A stretch of DNA of 64,000 nucleotides from Sclerodactyla briareus (lineage: Eukaryota; Echinodermata; Holothuroidea; Dendrochirotida; Sclerodactylidae), in contig JAODTK010003654.1 of assembly GCA_026419785.1 (NCBI GenBank), positions 186,001 through 250,000 of the forward strand. The letters run 5' to 3'. Under the pieces are notes generated by a model. The model ran no database searches. It was not told the DNA's origin and worked only from the letters and a program-made list of their open reading frames with translations. Positions 33,686-45,540 of this stretch are shown here, in pieces (within the stretch, counting starts at the first letter, position 1; each line of letters begins with the position of its first letter). The translations under genes and the position numbers were made by a program.

Positions 33686-36669
33686 CCATATTGTGTCGAT
33701 ATCTGGTGACAAATAATGGTGACAAACACATACAGAGCTCCTGATCGTGATTATTTTTCATGCTCAACATCTTCTCAACCTTTCAGTGACCTGATACAAG
33801 GTAAATTAATATTGTTAAATGATTCTTCCTGTGTGGTTTTGAAGAATTTTTGATTTCCTGTTTTTAACCCCCAGCCTGCCTACTGTTCTCTCAATGTGAC
33901 TACAGGCCAAACACATCTCAGAAATATTCTGAGCAGTCCATTTTGTGGCCCCCTAAAATCTGAATTTGAGAGTAAATTCCACTAAATCGAGTGCATAAAC
34001 ACCCCACCCCATGTTTTCAAACCGCATGTACACTATCAAAATTTACTTTCCATGACCCATACTCAAAAGTCAAAACTCAGTGTTGCTGGCATTCTGAATG
34101 ACACTCATCAGTTCACAGCTGGTGGCCACTGAATGGGTATGTTTGGTGTGTTAAGGAGGTGTAATCTGATCACCAAGTACCCAGCTATTATCCTGATAGT
34201 AACACCCACGATAACAGGTATATCCTGCCTACAACATAAACATGCCACTTCCTTGTGAGATTCAAACTCAACTCTTCTCACATCATTTGAGCCTGAGTTA
34301 GCTGATTGCGCCCCGATTGAGCATCCTGCGCAAGCACCAGACTAATCGGGATAACAAAATTTGTCCCGAGCTCCTTCTGTGCACCCCGAATCCCCCCTGC
34401 CAGGCCCTGGCCGAGTGTACCCTGAGTGCTACAGGGTTTATCTGGGGCTTGGTCGAGTGTCGACTGGTCTTGCTTTTTGTACCACTCAGGAAAATTGTGG
34501 GGTGCTTGCAGAATGGTCAGGATTGCTTGGCTTAGCGACTCATGATACTTGGGATACATGTACAACTCATAGTGAGCACCTCCTACACTCATGGTACTCC
34601 TAGCATAACTCTACTCCACCCTGGGTGAACTGGGGCTGTTATCGTTCCGGGCCAGCTCTGGCCCATTCAGGCTTCCAAGCTGACCTAGAGTTGGAATTTA
34701 TTGAACTCGGTACACTAGTGGATTAAATGTGGGAACTGCTTCCAGTACTTTGGGACATGGAATTTACCTAGCATTAAAACAAGAGCCGAATGGCTACACG
34801 ATTCCTTGCCCCTGGAATTGGAATCCCAACCCAAATGAAAACCCCACAGGATATTATTCATGGGATAACATAGGCCCAGCATTCACATCATTGGCCAAGC
34901 CATTTGCCCAACTTCCTACTATAAGACGAATTGGAACAAAATCAGACATTCAGTTGCCAAGATTCCAGCATCCAAAGAAACTGCTCCTACGCCCTACTCA
35001 AATCCAAATATTGGAACAATCACGGCAAGAAGCAATACAGGTCTGTATAAGGTATCTGACAAATCATTGGTCTGTATCCACCTACTATGAGATGGGCCAA
35101 CCTTGGGTTATAAACCATTCCGACGAAACTAGAAATGCGGTTCAATCCATCCCCACGCTGTTGTCATATGAAATATTGCATTTTTTCGGACAAAATCCCA
35201 ATAGCCATATCCACCCCTGTGGATGACACAATCATATTACAGGGTATAAATAGCAGGGGGGTACGAAATCTGGAGGGGGCAGGGGTCATAATAAGCTCTA
35301 GAGAAACTTTATCATCCCACCATTACACAAATATCATGTAGTTTTGATGGTTGTCAGTATGGACATCGCTTAATTAGCAATGTTTCAGGCTTGTTTCAGA
35401 CCTTCTATTCGGACTCAGAAAATATTCATGTGGTGGTAGCCTGATAGTATTTATGATGACTTCCAGGAATGAAACCGCAGTTCCCCTACCTCCATTATTA
35501 GGCCTGGAATAAAACCTCCCTTAGTCTAGATTCAGTGCTCAGGTCAAAATTTAGGATATCACATTGTTATTGCCACTTGTCATTATCTGATTTGCTGGGA
35601 ATATTGTAAGGTACCTCCAACTGTTATCAATGTCACAGATAACCCTAGGTCAAATTACACCATGCTATTCAATTACCCATTGCAATTTGGCACCTGTTAA
35701 TCCCTGAACACTGGAAAGCCGTCTGCACGCTTTTTTACATCACCTGCTATATACTGCACAGTATGTCCGACATATCATAGTCCGGCAATCAATGGCTACC
35801 CTGTAAAGTTTACACAGATTCAACAATATGGGCCAGTCAGTCAATAATCAATAGCTTGACAAACCATGGGGCAAGGGCAGTATTTGGCACTTTCAATTGG
35901 TTGGAATGAACACTTCTTTCCCACATAATACACTTGTCAATTGTATGACACAGTATACCCCAGACATGTTGAGTCATTGTCATTGGTGGGTCATACAATC
36001 CTTGTTCACTGACCCACTCTTCATGTACTTCGATCTGCGTCAAATTTCTTGAATATTAATGACCCTAACGGTAGGCCAGGTACTCCCGTTATTTTCTACG
36101 TAGACGTATCATGGGTATTGCCTGAATAATGCACCATCAATTTCAAGTTGGAAGAGATAAAAAACGTCCAAAAGTAGGCGAAGCAGAGATTCAGAAAGAA
36201 CTGTGGCTACCAATCATAATTGACTCCTGGGTCAGAACAATTATTGAACTGAAAATCATGTCAGCATTTAGGCAGAGTTTCTGGCAATAGGAAATACTGG
36301 TTAGTATTGCTGGAGGGGTACAGTGCAAACTAACAAGAATAATAAGTAGAAATGAGGCACTGTGACAGCATGACAGAGGTGAGTGAATTGCTTAACTAAC
36401 TGCAGGAAACGCCAAGTTTGCTGGCCAGGAGCCCGGTGAATTCGCTTTGCACATCCTTAATTCTTCCGCTGGAAAATCCCAGCTGATTGTAACACGTACT
36501 ATTCCAGAAGACACATCATCGTTCGATTTCCCCCATATCAACAGTGTTTAAAAAACTGATCTCCTCTACAGGATGTAAAACAGCCATCATGATCCTCTCC
36601 CCCTTCCTACCACCTACCCATCATTGCAAGAAAGTGAAAAAAAAAAGGTGGAGGGTGCAGTGAGACTAC
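33686..36669. other. Intron with two overlapping-strand ORFs of unknown status
   Basis: A 104-codon minus frame (34278-34592) and a 165-codon plus frame (34729-35226) lie side by side. Both read as soluble, proline- and glutamine-containing proteins, but neither has splice sites, a promoter or a recognisable domain. The 165-codon frame is one of the longest in the window. It could be a decayed retrocopy. Confidence 0.3.
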
Positions 36670-36854
36670 CTGTTGGTGGGCGAGTGGCCGTGAAGATCTC
36701 ATCTGTTGCATCCAGGGCTGTGGGGATGTCCTGGACGTCAATCTCGATCCCGATGTCGTTCTCGCCAAAGTCCTCAAACGGGCCACTTCCCCATCCTTCC
36801 TGAAGGGCCAGGGGGCTGGAGTGACCACTATTGAGGGATGAGTCGCCATCCAAG
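36670..36854 (-). CDS. Acidic linker exon of the FIP-like gene (185 nt)
   Basis: Bounded on the minus strand by an acceptor (CTTGTCCCAG) and donor CCAACAG|GTAGTC. The frame starts with one base and ends with one, encoding 61 residues: LDGDSSLNSGHSSPLALQEG, then an acidic segment with FEDFGENDIGIEIDVQD, then ALDATDEIFTATRPPT. GC is distinctly higher than in the flanking introns. Low-complexity acidic and Ser-rich linkers N-terminal to the coil are usual in Rab effectors of the FIP type, but there is no diagnostic motif. It joins in phase with the upstream exon at 41315-41491. This is one of the clearer exons in the window. Confidence 0.62.
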
Positions 36855-38744
36855 CTGGGACAAGAAATAGGGTAACAGAGTAAAAATTGAATCTTGGTTT
36901 GAACATGTTACATCAACTGATGGATGGGTCATATATCAACAATGTTGCAGTAGTCCTAATAAGAACCATGACTCATGTATATAAGACAGAGTAACAATGA
37001 CAGCCCAGATACCAGGGGATTCACTACTGTTTCGGCATGGCAGCAATGAATGAATAGTCTTGTGTGTAGACACATTGTCCACACAATTTCACACACCATC
37101 ATCAAGGCACAATTCACATGTCTAAAGTCAGTGAGGGGGGGGGGGGGAGGCATAGAGCGAATTAATGGGGTCCGAATCAGCAATGAGCAATTTGTGTACA
37201 AAAAAGACGTTATGTGAGGAGGCCTCAAAAAAGTTGGGCATACCTCATAACCCTCTCACCCCCCCTTCCTCCCACCCCCCCCCCCTTTCCTCCCCTCACT
37301 CCCCTGGCAGCTGTGGGCCTTGGTCAACACAAGCCTAAAAGTGGACCATCATATCCTTTCTATGTATTAGTAGTGGAATTACTTAGCGATAATGTCCTCT
37401 TGTTTAAAACGATTTCTCTTTCACACGTAGAGCGCCAAGCACATCTGAGTGTAGATTATACTCTCATAATTTTAGCTTCGTCACTGACGACTGTTTCAAA
37501 GCTTGCCTATTGTTGTCGGCTTTTTTGATTTCTCTTCAAATAACTATCCCCTCCCATCACTCCAACGTTTAGTCATGCTGATAAGGATGCAATCTAATGG
37601 CGTGTGGAAGAAATGCCGCAGCCGTTTCGTACTTGGACCTACGTTATGCATTACTCTACTACCAGAATATTACCATGGCAACTGATGCATAAGGTAACAA
37701 CAAGTCACTGTGAGCTGTGGACTAGTACAGATCAGGGACATATATCTATGGGTGCACGAAACTTGAAAAGAACAGAAAATCCACTAGAGTCCTAGCAGCA
37801 GACATATACAGAATACAATGAATGTCGGTCAGTGTAATGCACTTTTGTCAGCTGCGAACTGTCACCAGGGAACTGAAGCCAGGTATGTCTTTGATGCAAA
37901 GAAGTTGGCATTACATGCGGACTATTAGATCGTAACCCCGACTCTTCAAATGAGTGATCATTTTACTCAAGAGCACATGCCACTGGATCTACAGTAGTCG
38001 ATTCACAGTTGAAATCTGATAAAAATTGACTCGAAATAACAAATCTGGTTCAGCCCAATCAACAATGATTTAATCATGCAGCCTGACCCCCATTCATCAC
38101 ACAGTCGCCTGATTATGACCATCTTGATGCATAACCATACTCCTGTGTGGAAGAAACTGCAATGAGATATTTGATGCGGCCAAAATTTGACACACGATTC
38201 AAGGAAAGTCTATTGAACCAGTTGGCGCAGCAACCCTATATTGGCATTCTCCACCAGCGCCACAGGAACTCTACGAGCAGACTTCCGATTTGTCATGTAA
38301 TGATTTGTCTTGACCTCTGAGCTGACCAACAGCGAGGGCCATTCAACACATGAGATATTCTTGATCTAGATAGGAAGTGAGGAACAGCTACCGAGGCACT
38401 GAGAGACTTCCTATGTGGATATCCAAGAACGTCTACACAGGCCATATGCTTCACAAAAGTGGAAACCCCACCTAAAAATATGTCACTCATTTGAACAGTA
38501 GAAACATTTACAAAAGGCTAATAATGTCCCAGAGAAAATGGTGCAGAATCAGGAGAATTGGCGAGCTGTATTTGGGTCCAAGCACGTGTGAGCAAGGGCC
38601 CCCTTCAAAAATGCCTCACAATAGTATGATAAAAAATTTAAGGGTTCCGGGCCCTCGAACATGGCCCTAGCCCAGAGACAATGGTCACCCCTGCTTCCCC
38701 GGGTTCTCTCTGTTTAGGAAATTGTGTCAGTCCTTCCCTGATTC
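36855..38744. other. Intronic DNA, nothing recognised
   Basis: Contains a G-run near 37135-37148 and a C-run near 37277-37285. Plus and minus frames of 60-105 codons without splice support. Confidence 0.5.
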
Positions 38745-39215
38745 TTTTCGTTGGTACAGCCCAAGGGAAGGCAGGTTTATCATGAAGTGCCGTGTATTTT
38801 GGAACTCAATTGTAGTCTACCTTCACCAAATTTCATGGAAGAGTTTTCAAAATCGCAAAACTGTGCAAACTTGACCTCTAGTGACCTCAAACTTGCCATA
38901 TTTTCAGGACAACACCCACACAATTTGTGTAAATCCAGCGAAGTAAGATTTTTGACATATTTGCGAAATTTTGACCTCCGGTGACCTTGAATTATTTGTC
39001 ATATTTCTTCAGAACCATCTGAAGTCCACACCCACCAAGTTTCGTGTAAATCATACAAACTTCCCATTTCCTTGCTAAACCTGCAAAATAGAGGGCAGGA
39101 GCCTTGGCACAAAGTCCACTTTCAAACTCATCCGAAATGAAGCCTAAGGGCGGACATGTGTGTAAGACTTTTTGCGCAACATGAAAATTTTTCCGTAGCA
39201 GCCTCGGACGCACGT
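38745..39215 (+). repeat. Strongly diverged TGACCT-family repeat
   Basis: TGACCT/TGACCTC clusters at about 38872-38885 and 38971-38986, plus 'CACCAAGTTTCGTGTAAAT'-type blocks recalling the family's 'CACCAAATTTCAAC' region. Confidence 0.5.
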
Positions 39216-39689
39216 CACGGCCGATGCTGCCCGGGCCTAAATTTCCCGAAGGGGGTGGGAATATAAATATGCTGTCCGCAACACTGCCAGGTTCTTTTTC
39301 AAATTATGACATTTTATGTCATGTTTCGGGCGGGCTAAACCGCCAGTTTTGTGATCGTCGTACCATTGGGTATATCAGGGAAGTCCCTGTGGCCAGCTGA
39401 GACCTATAAACCGATACCACTTGGTGGCAGTTTGGTAGTGGTAAACGATGATAGAAGGGACAACCACCACACAACCTGTATGTAGCTGGTCTACCACACA
39501 CCATTTGGTAACAATTAAGGTAGGGCAACTTGTGGTTCTTACAGTCAATGGACAGGCTTATTTAACGGGCGCCGGCGATTTTACCCTCCCGTTTACCGAT
39601 GTTTGTTTCGCGCCCGGTCCAACGGAATTGGCTACTGCGGGCGCTAGTGAAATTCCGCATTCAGCGCCCGGCGGCGGCGGGCCGCCCCC
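39216..39689. other. GC-rich stretch next to MITE copy B
   Basis: 39560-39690 is strongly GC- and CpG-rich (GGCGCCGGCG, GCGCCCGGCGGCGGCGGGCC). An overlapping plus frame of 115 codons has no recognisable motif. It may belong to the neighbouring hAT element or be an independent CpG island. Confidence 0.4.
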
Positions 39690-40749
39690 GGTACGGTATT
39701 CACGTATGTCCCTAGACAACTATCAGGGATCGTTATTGTTACTTGGTTTTATTTTTATACCGTACAACACACAGCTGTGTATCACTCAAGTTTAATTCAA
39801 CTTCAAACTCTCCCTGTATACCTATAACATCCCTCACTTCTCTTTTTGCAATATTAAAAAAATATTCTGGCTGACATCACTTTTTCAGTGTATAATTGTC
39901 TTCATTTTACAGTGGTCACAGAGCAATGGATATAATATACTATACTCTGTTTACGCTACACCCCGCGACCACAATCTTACAATACGCAATGCAATTACCA
40001 CCAGCTTGCAGGTTCCGATTGAAAATCCCTCTGTTTCGCGGAACTAGTATATGGTTATTGGTACCCACTGTGATGCTAGGAAATTTGACCGCCAACTAAT
40101 CAGAGCACTGTAAATTCACACATGTTCAACTGACTAAAGACACCTCACCCTACAGCCCGAACATCGATCGCGTCGATGTCTCTGAACGTTGATGTCTATC
40201 TTGCAGAAAATTCCCATGTGAGTGGATAGAAAAATACATTGTTTAGTTTGCCTCAAATTGTCGGAAAATATTTTCGCCATTTAATTGATTTGATTTGGCG
40301 ATATCCTCAGGGCTGGTGAGGGGAATCCCACGCAGCTGTTTTTGTTCATCACAATTTTCCCAGTGTTTAATTGTAAGGAAATTTATTTTTTTATTTGAAA
40401 TGGAATACTTCGGTAATGAAAACAACCACGTAACTAGCGTTGGTCAGTTGGTCCCACAATACTTGCTTAACGGAAGTGGATGGCGATCGCAGTCGGGCCC
40501 TTTAAAAGTTGGTCAAAATTTATTTACCGACAATGAAGCAAAATGGTTAATTTAGTACTAGAAAATTTATTTTATATGAAAACCTTTGTTACAGTTACTT
40601 TAATGCTTGAAACCACATGTGTGCGGCCCGCCGCAATTGACACTACAAGCACAGTGATTTTTAGCATGTTACCGGTAATTTAAGCCTAACGCGGTAATAG
40701 TACCTGAGCATACGGCCGTCCGCACTGCGAGTACCGTGCTCCTATCCCA
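39690..40749 (-). mobile_element. hAT-type element, copy B (inverted, with extra interior)
   Basis: It matches copy A (28482-29213) in reverse orientation: GGTATTCACGTATGTC, 'TACTCTGTTTACGCTACA', 'GGTACCCACTGTGATGCTAG', 'TGTGCGGCCCGCCGC' and 'GCATACGGCCGTCCGCACTG'. About 500 bases between about 40100 and 40600 have no counterpart in copy A. They include a 60-codon minus frame (40243-40425), so copy B may retain sequence from a longer parent element. Termini are eroded. Confidence 0.7.
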
Positions 40750-41314
40750 ACTTTGCCATTCTCTTCTCAAACTTCATGAAGTCTTGTTGAGGGAGTGGCC
40801 ATCCAGGTAATCCAGGTATGCTATTTTTTATTTTCGTAGTTGCTCCCCGGTGTTGGAAAAATAGCTCCCGGCTCTCCCAGAAAGCCATATACCCGGGAGT
40901 TACTTTAACTCCTCTGCAGCTCCCAGTTCTTCGCCTGCTTAATATAAGGCTTTCAATGGACAGCCCCATTCTAATTTTCCATGTTTCTGTTAATCATTTC
41001 TCTCCCTTTCCTATTCCTACTTCAGTACTTCTTTTCTCCTTTCTCATATCTTCTCAAATTCCTCGAAACTTCTCCTTCTCTTCACCTTAATGTATCCCGA
41101 TTTTTCTATCGGGATTTCTCACAAATCGAGAAATTTAAAATGGCAGCAACAATTTTTTCCTGCATTTCTCGGATAAAAAATATTCACCCTAAGTACTGTC
41201 CAATAACCTTAATGTATGATCGTTGAGTGCACCAGTCCACGGAGAGATGACTCCATTAAGATATTAGGGACAGGAAGGACTAACAGACTGGACGCTGTAT
41301 GTTGTGGCACTCAC
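40750..41314. other. Intronic DNA, nothing recognised
   Basis: C/T-rich on the plus strand around 40980-41090. No supported exon. Confidence 0.5.
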
Positions 41315-41491
41315 GGATTTGCTCGTTTGACTCGTTTCCATAATCGCCTCGTGATGACTCTGATGCGGAACTTTAGTAGGCGTGGATCAAATGTGATGAG
41401 GGCGATCGTTTGGATGATGAGAGATGGCGATGAATCTTCGCTCATGTCGGTCAGCGCACTGTCGTCATATCGTTAACGTGCTCTCAGAAGT
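41315..41491 (-). CDS. Proposed first coding exon of the FIP-like gene
   Basis: On the minus strand an acceptor CTCGCTCTTTCAG (edge 41491) is followed by a short leader with an in-frame TAA. An ATG at 41443-41445 in favourable context (GACCGACATGA) comes next. The frame encodes MSEDSSPSLIIQTIALITFD and then a basic stretch (RIRVITRRLWKRVKRAN), and ends two bases into a codon at the consensus donor AAATCC|GTGAGT. That matches the one-base start of exon 36670-36854. The basic segment could contact membranes, but this is speculation. The plus strand is also open across the same bases (41216-41476, 86 codons), so strand choice rests on splice signals. No EF-hands are encoded, unlike full-length class II FIPs. 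Confidence 0.36.
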
Positions 41492-41849
41492 CTGAAAGAG
41501 CGAGACATTCGCAAAAAAAAATTACAATATTTTGTCAAGTATATGGGGAGATCAAGTACTATATTTGCAAAGTTCGCTTAAATGCAGGGATTTTTTTTTT
41601 CCTTTCTGGAAGTTACCTATAAATGGAAATACACTTCTTTGTTTCCAAAGTGACCTTCAAGATGGATTTGATGGCACGACTGAAACATCCCTCAATTCGG
41701 AAATGATGTTGGATTTTCCATGGTCCTGGGCAAGGGTGCAAGAAGAGGTAGTAATTAAGAAGGAGGGGTGTCCCCTATGTACCCCCCATACGAAAAATGA
41801 CCAAAATGCAGATGTGACTAAAATAGAGAATGTATATTCCTGACACTAA
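41492..41849. other. Intronic DNA, nothing recognised
   Basis: A 103-codon plus frame (41532-41843) has no splice support and leads into the repeat array. Confidence 0.45.
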
Positions 41850-43600
41850 TTTCATGCCCTTAAAAGATGCAATGTACACCAAATTGTATCAGGAATGTTC
41901 CCCTCCCCGTAGACATAATCCAAAATCAACCAGAACAGCCAAAAGGCTTAGTGAGTCTTTGACCCTTTCTGACACCTATAGCCAGAACACAAGTAAATTA
42001 GAGATTGCACCATCTCATTATGGGAACCACGTCTGACAGATTTCCATTTTTTTCCCAACCACCAATAGGGTTCCTATCTCTGGATAAGCAGCTCCCACTA
42101 AATTTCAAAGTTTTCAGATTTTGACTGCTGGTGACCTCAAATGAATTCTGTCATGACCCCTTAACAAAAGGTTCATGTTACTCATCATGGGGAACTCCGA
42201 CATACCAACAGGAGCTTCATCATCCAGGTGGGGGTCAAGTTATCTTGATTTAGCAGTCCAAATTTGCCAAAATATTGACTTTTCACGAATTTTATATTTT
42301 TGAACCAAACATCCGCTCTGACCTGGACCAAAAACAATAGGGTTCCTGTACTCCCCATAATAAAGCTATCACACGAATCTCAAGTCTCAACCGGATAGAC
42401 CAACCATTCTGGCTTATCGTGTTTACAGGTTTTCAGACTTTGACCCTGTTGACCTCTGACTGACCCCAAAACAGTAGGGTTCTGTAACTCATCATGGGGA
42501 ACACACATACTAAGTATAAGCGTCATCCATCCCGGTGGGGTTGAGTTATCGTGTTTACAAGCCAAAATTGGCCAAAATATCGACTTTTAACAAATTTTAA
42601 TTTTTGACCAAAATTCACCCCCGACCTGAACCAAAAACAATAGGGTTCCTGTACTCCCCATGAGAAAGCAATACACCAAATTTCAACTTGATCAGATCAA
42701 CCATTCTGGACTTAGCGTGTTTACAAGGTTTTCAGACTTTGACCTCTGTTAAACCTCAGATGACCTCTGACCTGACCCCAAAACAATAGGGTTCATGTAC
42801 TCATCATGGGGAACACACATACCAAGTATGAGCTTCATCTATCCAGGTGGGGTAGAGTTATCGTGTTTACAAGCCAAAATTGGCCAAATATCAACTTTTC
42901 AATTTTTGACCAAAATTCACCCCGACCCGAACCAAAAACAATAGGGTTCCTGTACTCCCCATGAGAAAGCAATACACCAAATTTCAACTTGATCAGATCA
43001 ACCATTCTGGACTTAGCGTGTTTACAAGGTTTTCAGACTTTGACCTCTGTTAAACCTCAGATGACCTCTGACCTGACCCCAAAACAATAGGGTTCATGTA
43101 CTCATCATGGGGAACACACATACCAAGTATGAGCTTCATCTATCCAGGTGGGGTAGAGTTATCGTGTTTACAAGCCAAAATTGGCCAAAATATCGACTTT
43201 TAACAAATTTTAATTTTTGACCAAAATTCACCCCCGACCTGAACCAAAAACAATAGGGTTCCTGTACTCCCCATGAGAAAGCAATACACCAAATTTCAAC
43301 TTGATCAGATCAACCATTCTGGACTTAGCGTGTTTACAAGGTTTTCAGACTTTGACCTCTGTTAAACCTCAGATGACCTCTGACTGACCCCAAAACAATA
43401 GGGTTCATGTACTCATCATGGGGAACACACATACCAAGTATGAGCTTCATCTATCCAGGTGGGGTAGAGTTATCGTGTTTACAAGCAGCGTTACATACAC
43501 ACATACATACATACATACATACATACATACCCACACACTGTCATGACTGCATAGATTCCTCTGACTTCGTCAAGGAATCAAAAAGCTCTCTGTAAACCTG
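41850..43600 (+). repeat. TGACCT-family array with three near-identical 300-bp units
   Basis: The first part is diverged. From about 42613 three copies (starting about 42613, 42911 and 43223) are almost identical, with periods of about 298 and 311 bases, the difference being a 25-base block near 'GACTTTTAACAAATTTTAAT' missing from one copy. The array ends in a (CATA)n tract at about 43492-43530 followed by 'TCTGACTTCGTCAAGGAATC', an end also seen at about 938-955. In each unit TGACCT-C-TGACCT forms a one-base-spaced direct repeat (for example 42761 and 42768). Confidence 0.9.
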
Positions 43601-44649
43601 TGGAGTCTGGCAATGCCACTGGCCATGGGAACATGAACCCCAAACCCCCATAACCCCTCCCCTCCACCCCCTCTTTGTAGCCTAGCATGCCACTGATGCA
43701 AATATTTTAGTTCCATTTGGCCCAATTCTGACTGTTCACCACATCAGACTGCTCTATCAATTCATTCATCCACATGACTATGAGAATAATCACTGAATCT
43801 TTGGTTGCTATTGCTTGTAAACTGTCTTCACAAATGAGCCTATATACAACCTACATAATCATACTATACAATATCTCTAAAGGGTACCAGAATCCCCTAA
43901 TAAAACATGTACAAGCTATCCCCACATATCCCCTCTAATGAATAGTGAAATATGACGGGTCTGATGGTTTCCCCCCTAGTACCAAACAAGGCTCTCGGGC
44001 CTCCCAGAATATTGGATAATTCCTCCTGGCCGTACAGGCTCTGGTGACCTCTGACATCGGTAATGCCACTGAGGTCTATCCAGCTGCAGCTATATATTAA
44101 CAGGAGACTGTACATGTGAATTCATACTACTTTCACCTCTCACATTCAATGAACTTCCAGTATTCACTAGGGAAAGCTCACTACCTTAAGTACTTGAAGG
44201 CTGACAAGAGACAATATCAGAAGTGTGTCTAGTATCCAAGTTTTCCCCGTTGGTTCGTCTTAGGGTGGAACACATATTGTGGACGGCCGTTTTTTTAACG
44301 TACGTAAGAATATGTGTAATTCATGACGTATGTATTATCGGACTATTGGGGATCTATTCCAGCATGTCTGGTAACGTCTTCGCCGTTTGAAAAAACTCAC
44401 GTTTTGAAATTTGAAAGTGAAAAAAATCATCAAAAAAAGCAATGCCTAACAGTATTGAGCACTGTGAACACCAGCAGCCTAAGCTGTATTGTACAGTTAA
44501 GAACATCACTATATTATTACTGTTCAGTGGGCATGAAACATTTTTCTAAATAAGGAATAAAGAGGTGCCAAATAAAACATCCAGAATTCAAAGAATGTAT
44601 TAGATATTGCAGAAGAGCTGGATATGGTTCAATAGTCCTTTCCAGGGTA
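43601..44649. other. Unassigned intronic DNA
   Basis: No exon or repeat recognised. Short frames only. Confidence 0.5.
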
Positions 44650-45540
44650 ATAAACAAGGCGATCGCCAAAAAGTGTCTCGCCTGGTTGCGCGATCGGTGG
44701 TTTCTATATCATTCACTACACTACCAACAACCAACTAGTTCATGCAGACATTGTCATGTTAAACGAACATCATAGATTTTCACATATAACACATAAAAAT
44801 CCGAAATTCCTAATAACTGACCAATGAGTTGACTCTTAATACAAAGTGCCTTAATTGCTTTCTTCTCTTTATGCCGCCCCCCCTCCCCACTCTACTCTCT
44901 GCATAAATACCCAAATTTGAATAGATTTGTTGGCTCGTCACTCACTTCTTCGACCAAAATCCAACTTGAAATGTTCTATATCCCCCCTTAGGCGCCGGGC
45001 TCTTTTTCCTTTCAAAATCAAAATTTCCTTCATTATACATTGCCTTGTATTTTCCAAGCAGCCAGGACATGCCATCCCGCCCCCCCCCCCTGTAGGCAAC
45101 AAACACTCTAAACCCCCTTCACCACACACCAACCACCTATCCCCATGCAGCAGTTAAGGATGTCACAAAATATATTTGTGGAAAACCTCCACATTGTCTA
45201 TCATTAATTGCTATTTTGACTTTACAGTATTGAACATGTTATAGCAACACAGCCACAGACCCGTAAGTGAAAATGGTTCAATCCAGGCACATATCCGAAG
45301 AGGGGGGGGGGAAAAAAATCGGGGGGGGGGGGTTGAGCACCATCCCCAGGTAGAAGAGAGAAAGAACTCAACCTAATCAAATTGGTGGGTAAGAGATGGT
45401 TTCCTTGTCGCAGCTTCTACAGCAGTAAATTCTCACGGAGCTATGGTTTACTCCTTCCTCAGTGCTTTATTCTCAACAGAAGGCTATTGTATATGGAATT
45501 CAATCAAATCATGAACATCAAACACATCAGATTCAGAAAA
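44650..45540 (+). repeat. Dispersed duplication family 4, copy 1
   Basis: Clearly homologous, same orientation, to 57993-58782: 'CTCGCCTGGTT', 'TCACATATAACA', 'ATACCCAAATTTGAATA', 'CCAACTTGAAATGTTCTA', 'ATCCCCATGCAGCAGT' and 'GAGCTATGGTTTACT' are shared. An interruption near 45180-45345 includes a G-rich run. No frame is conserved between copies. Confidence 0.8.
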
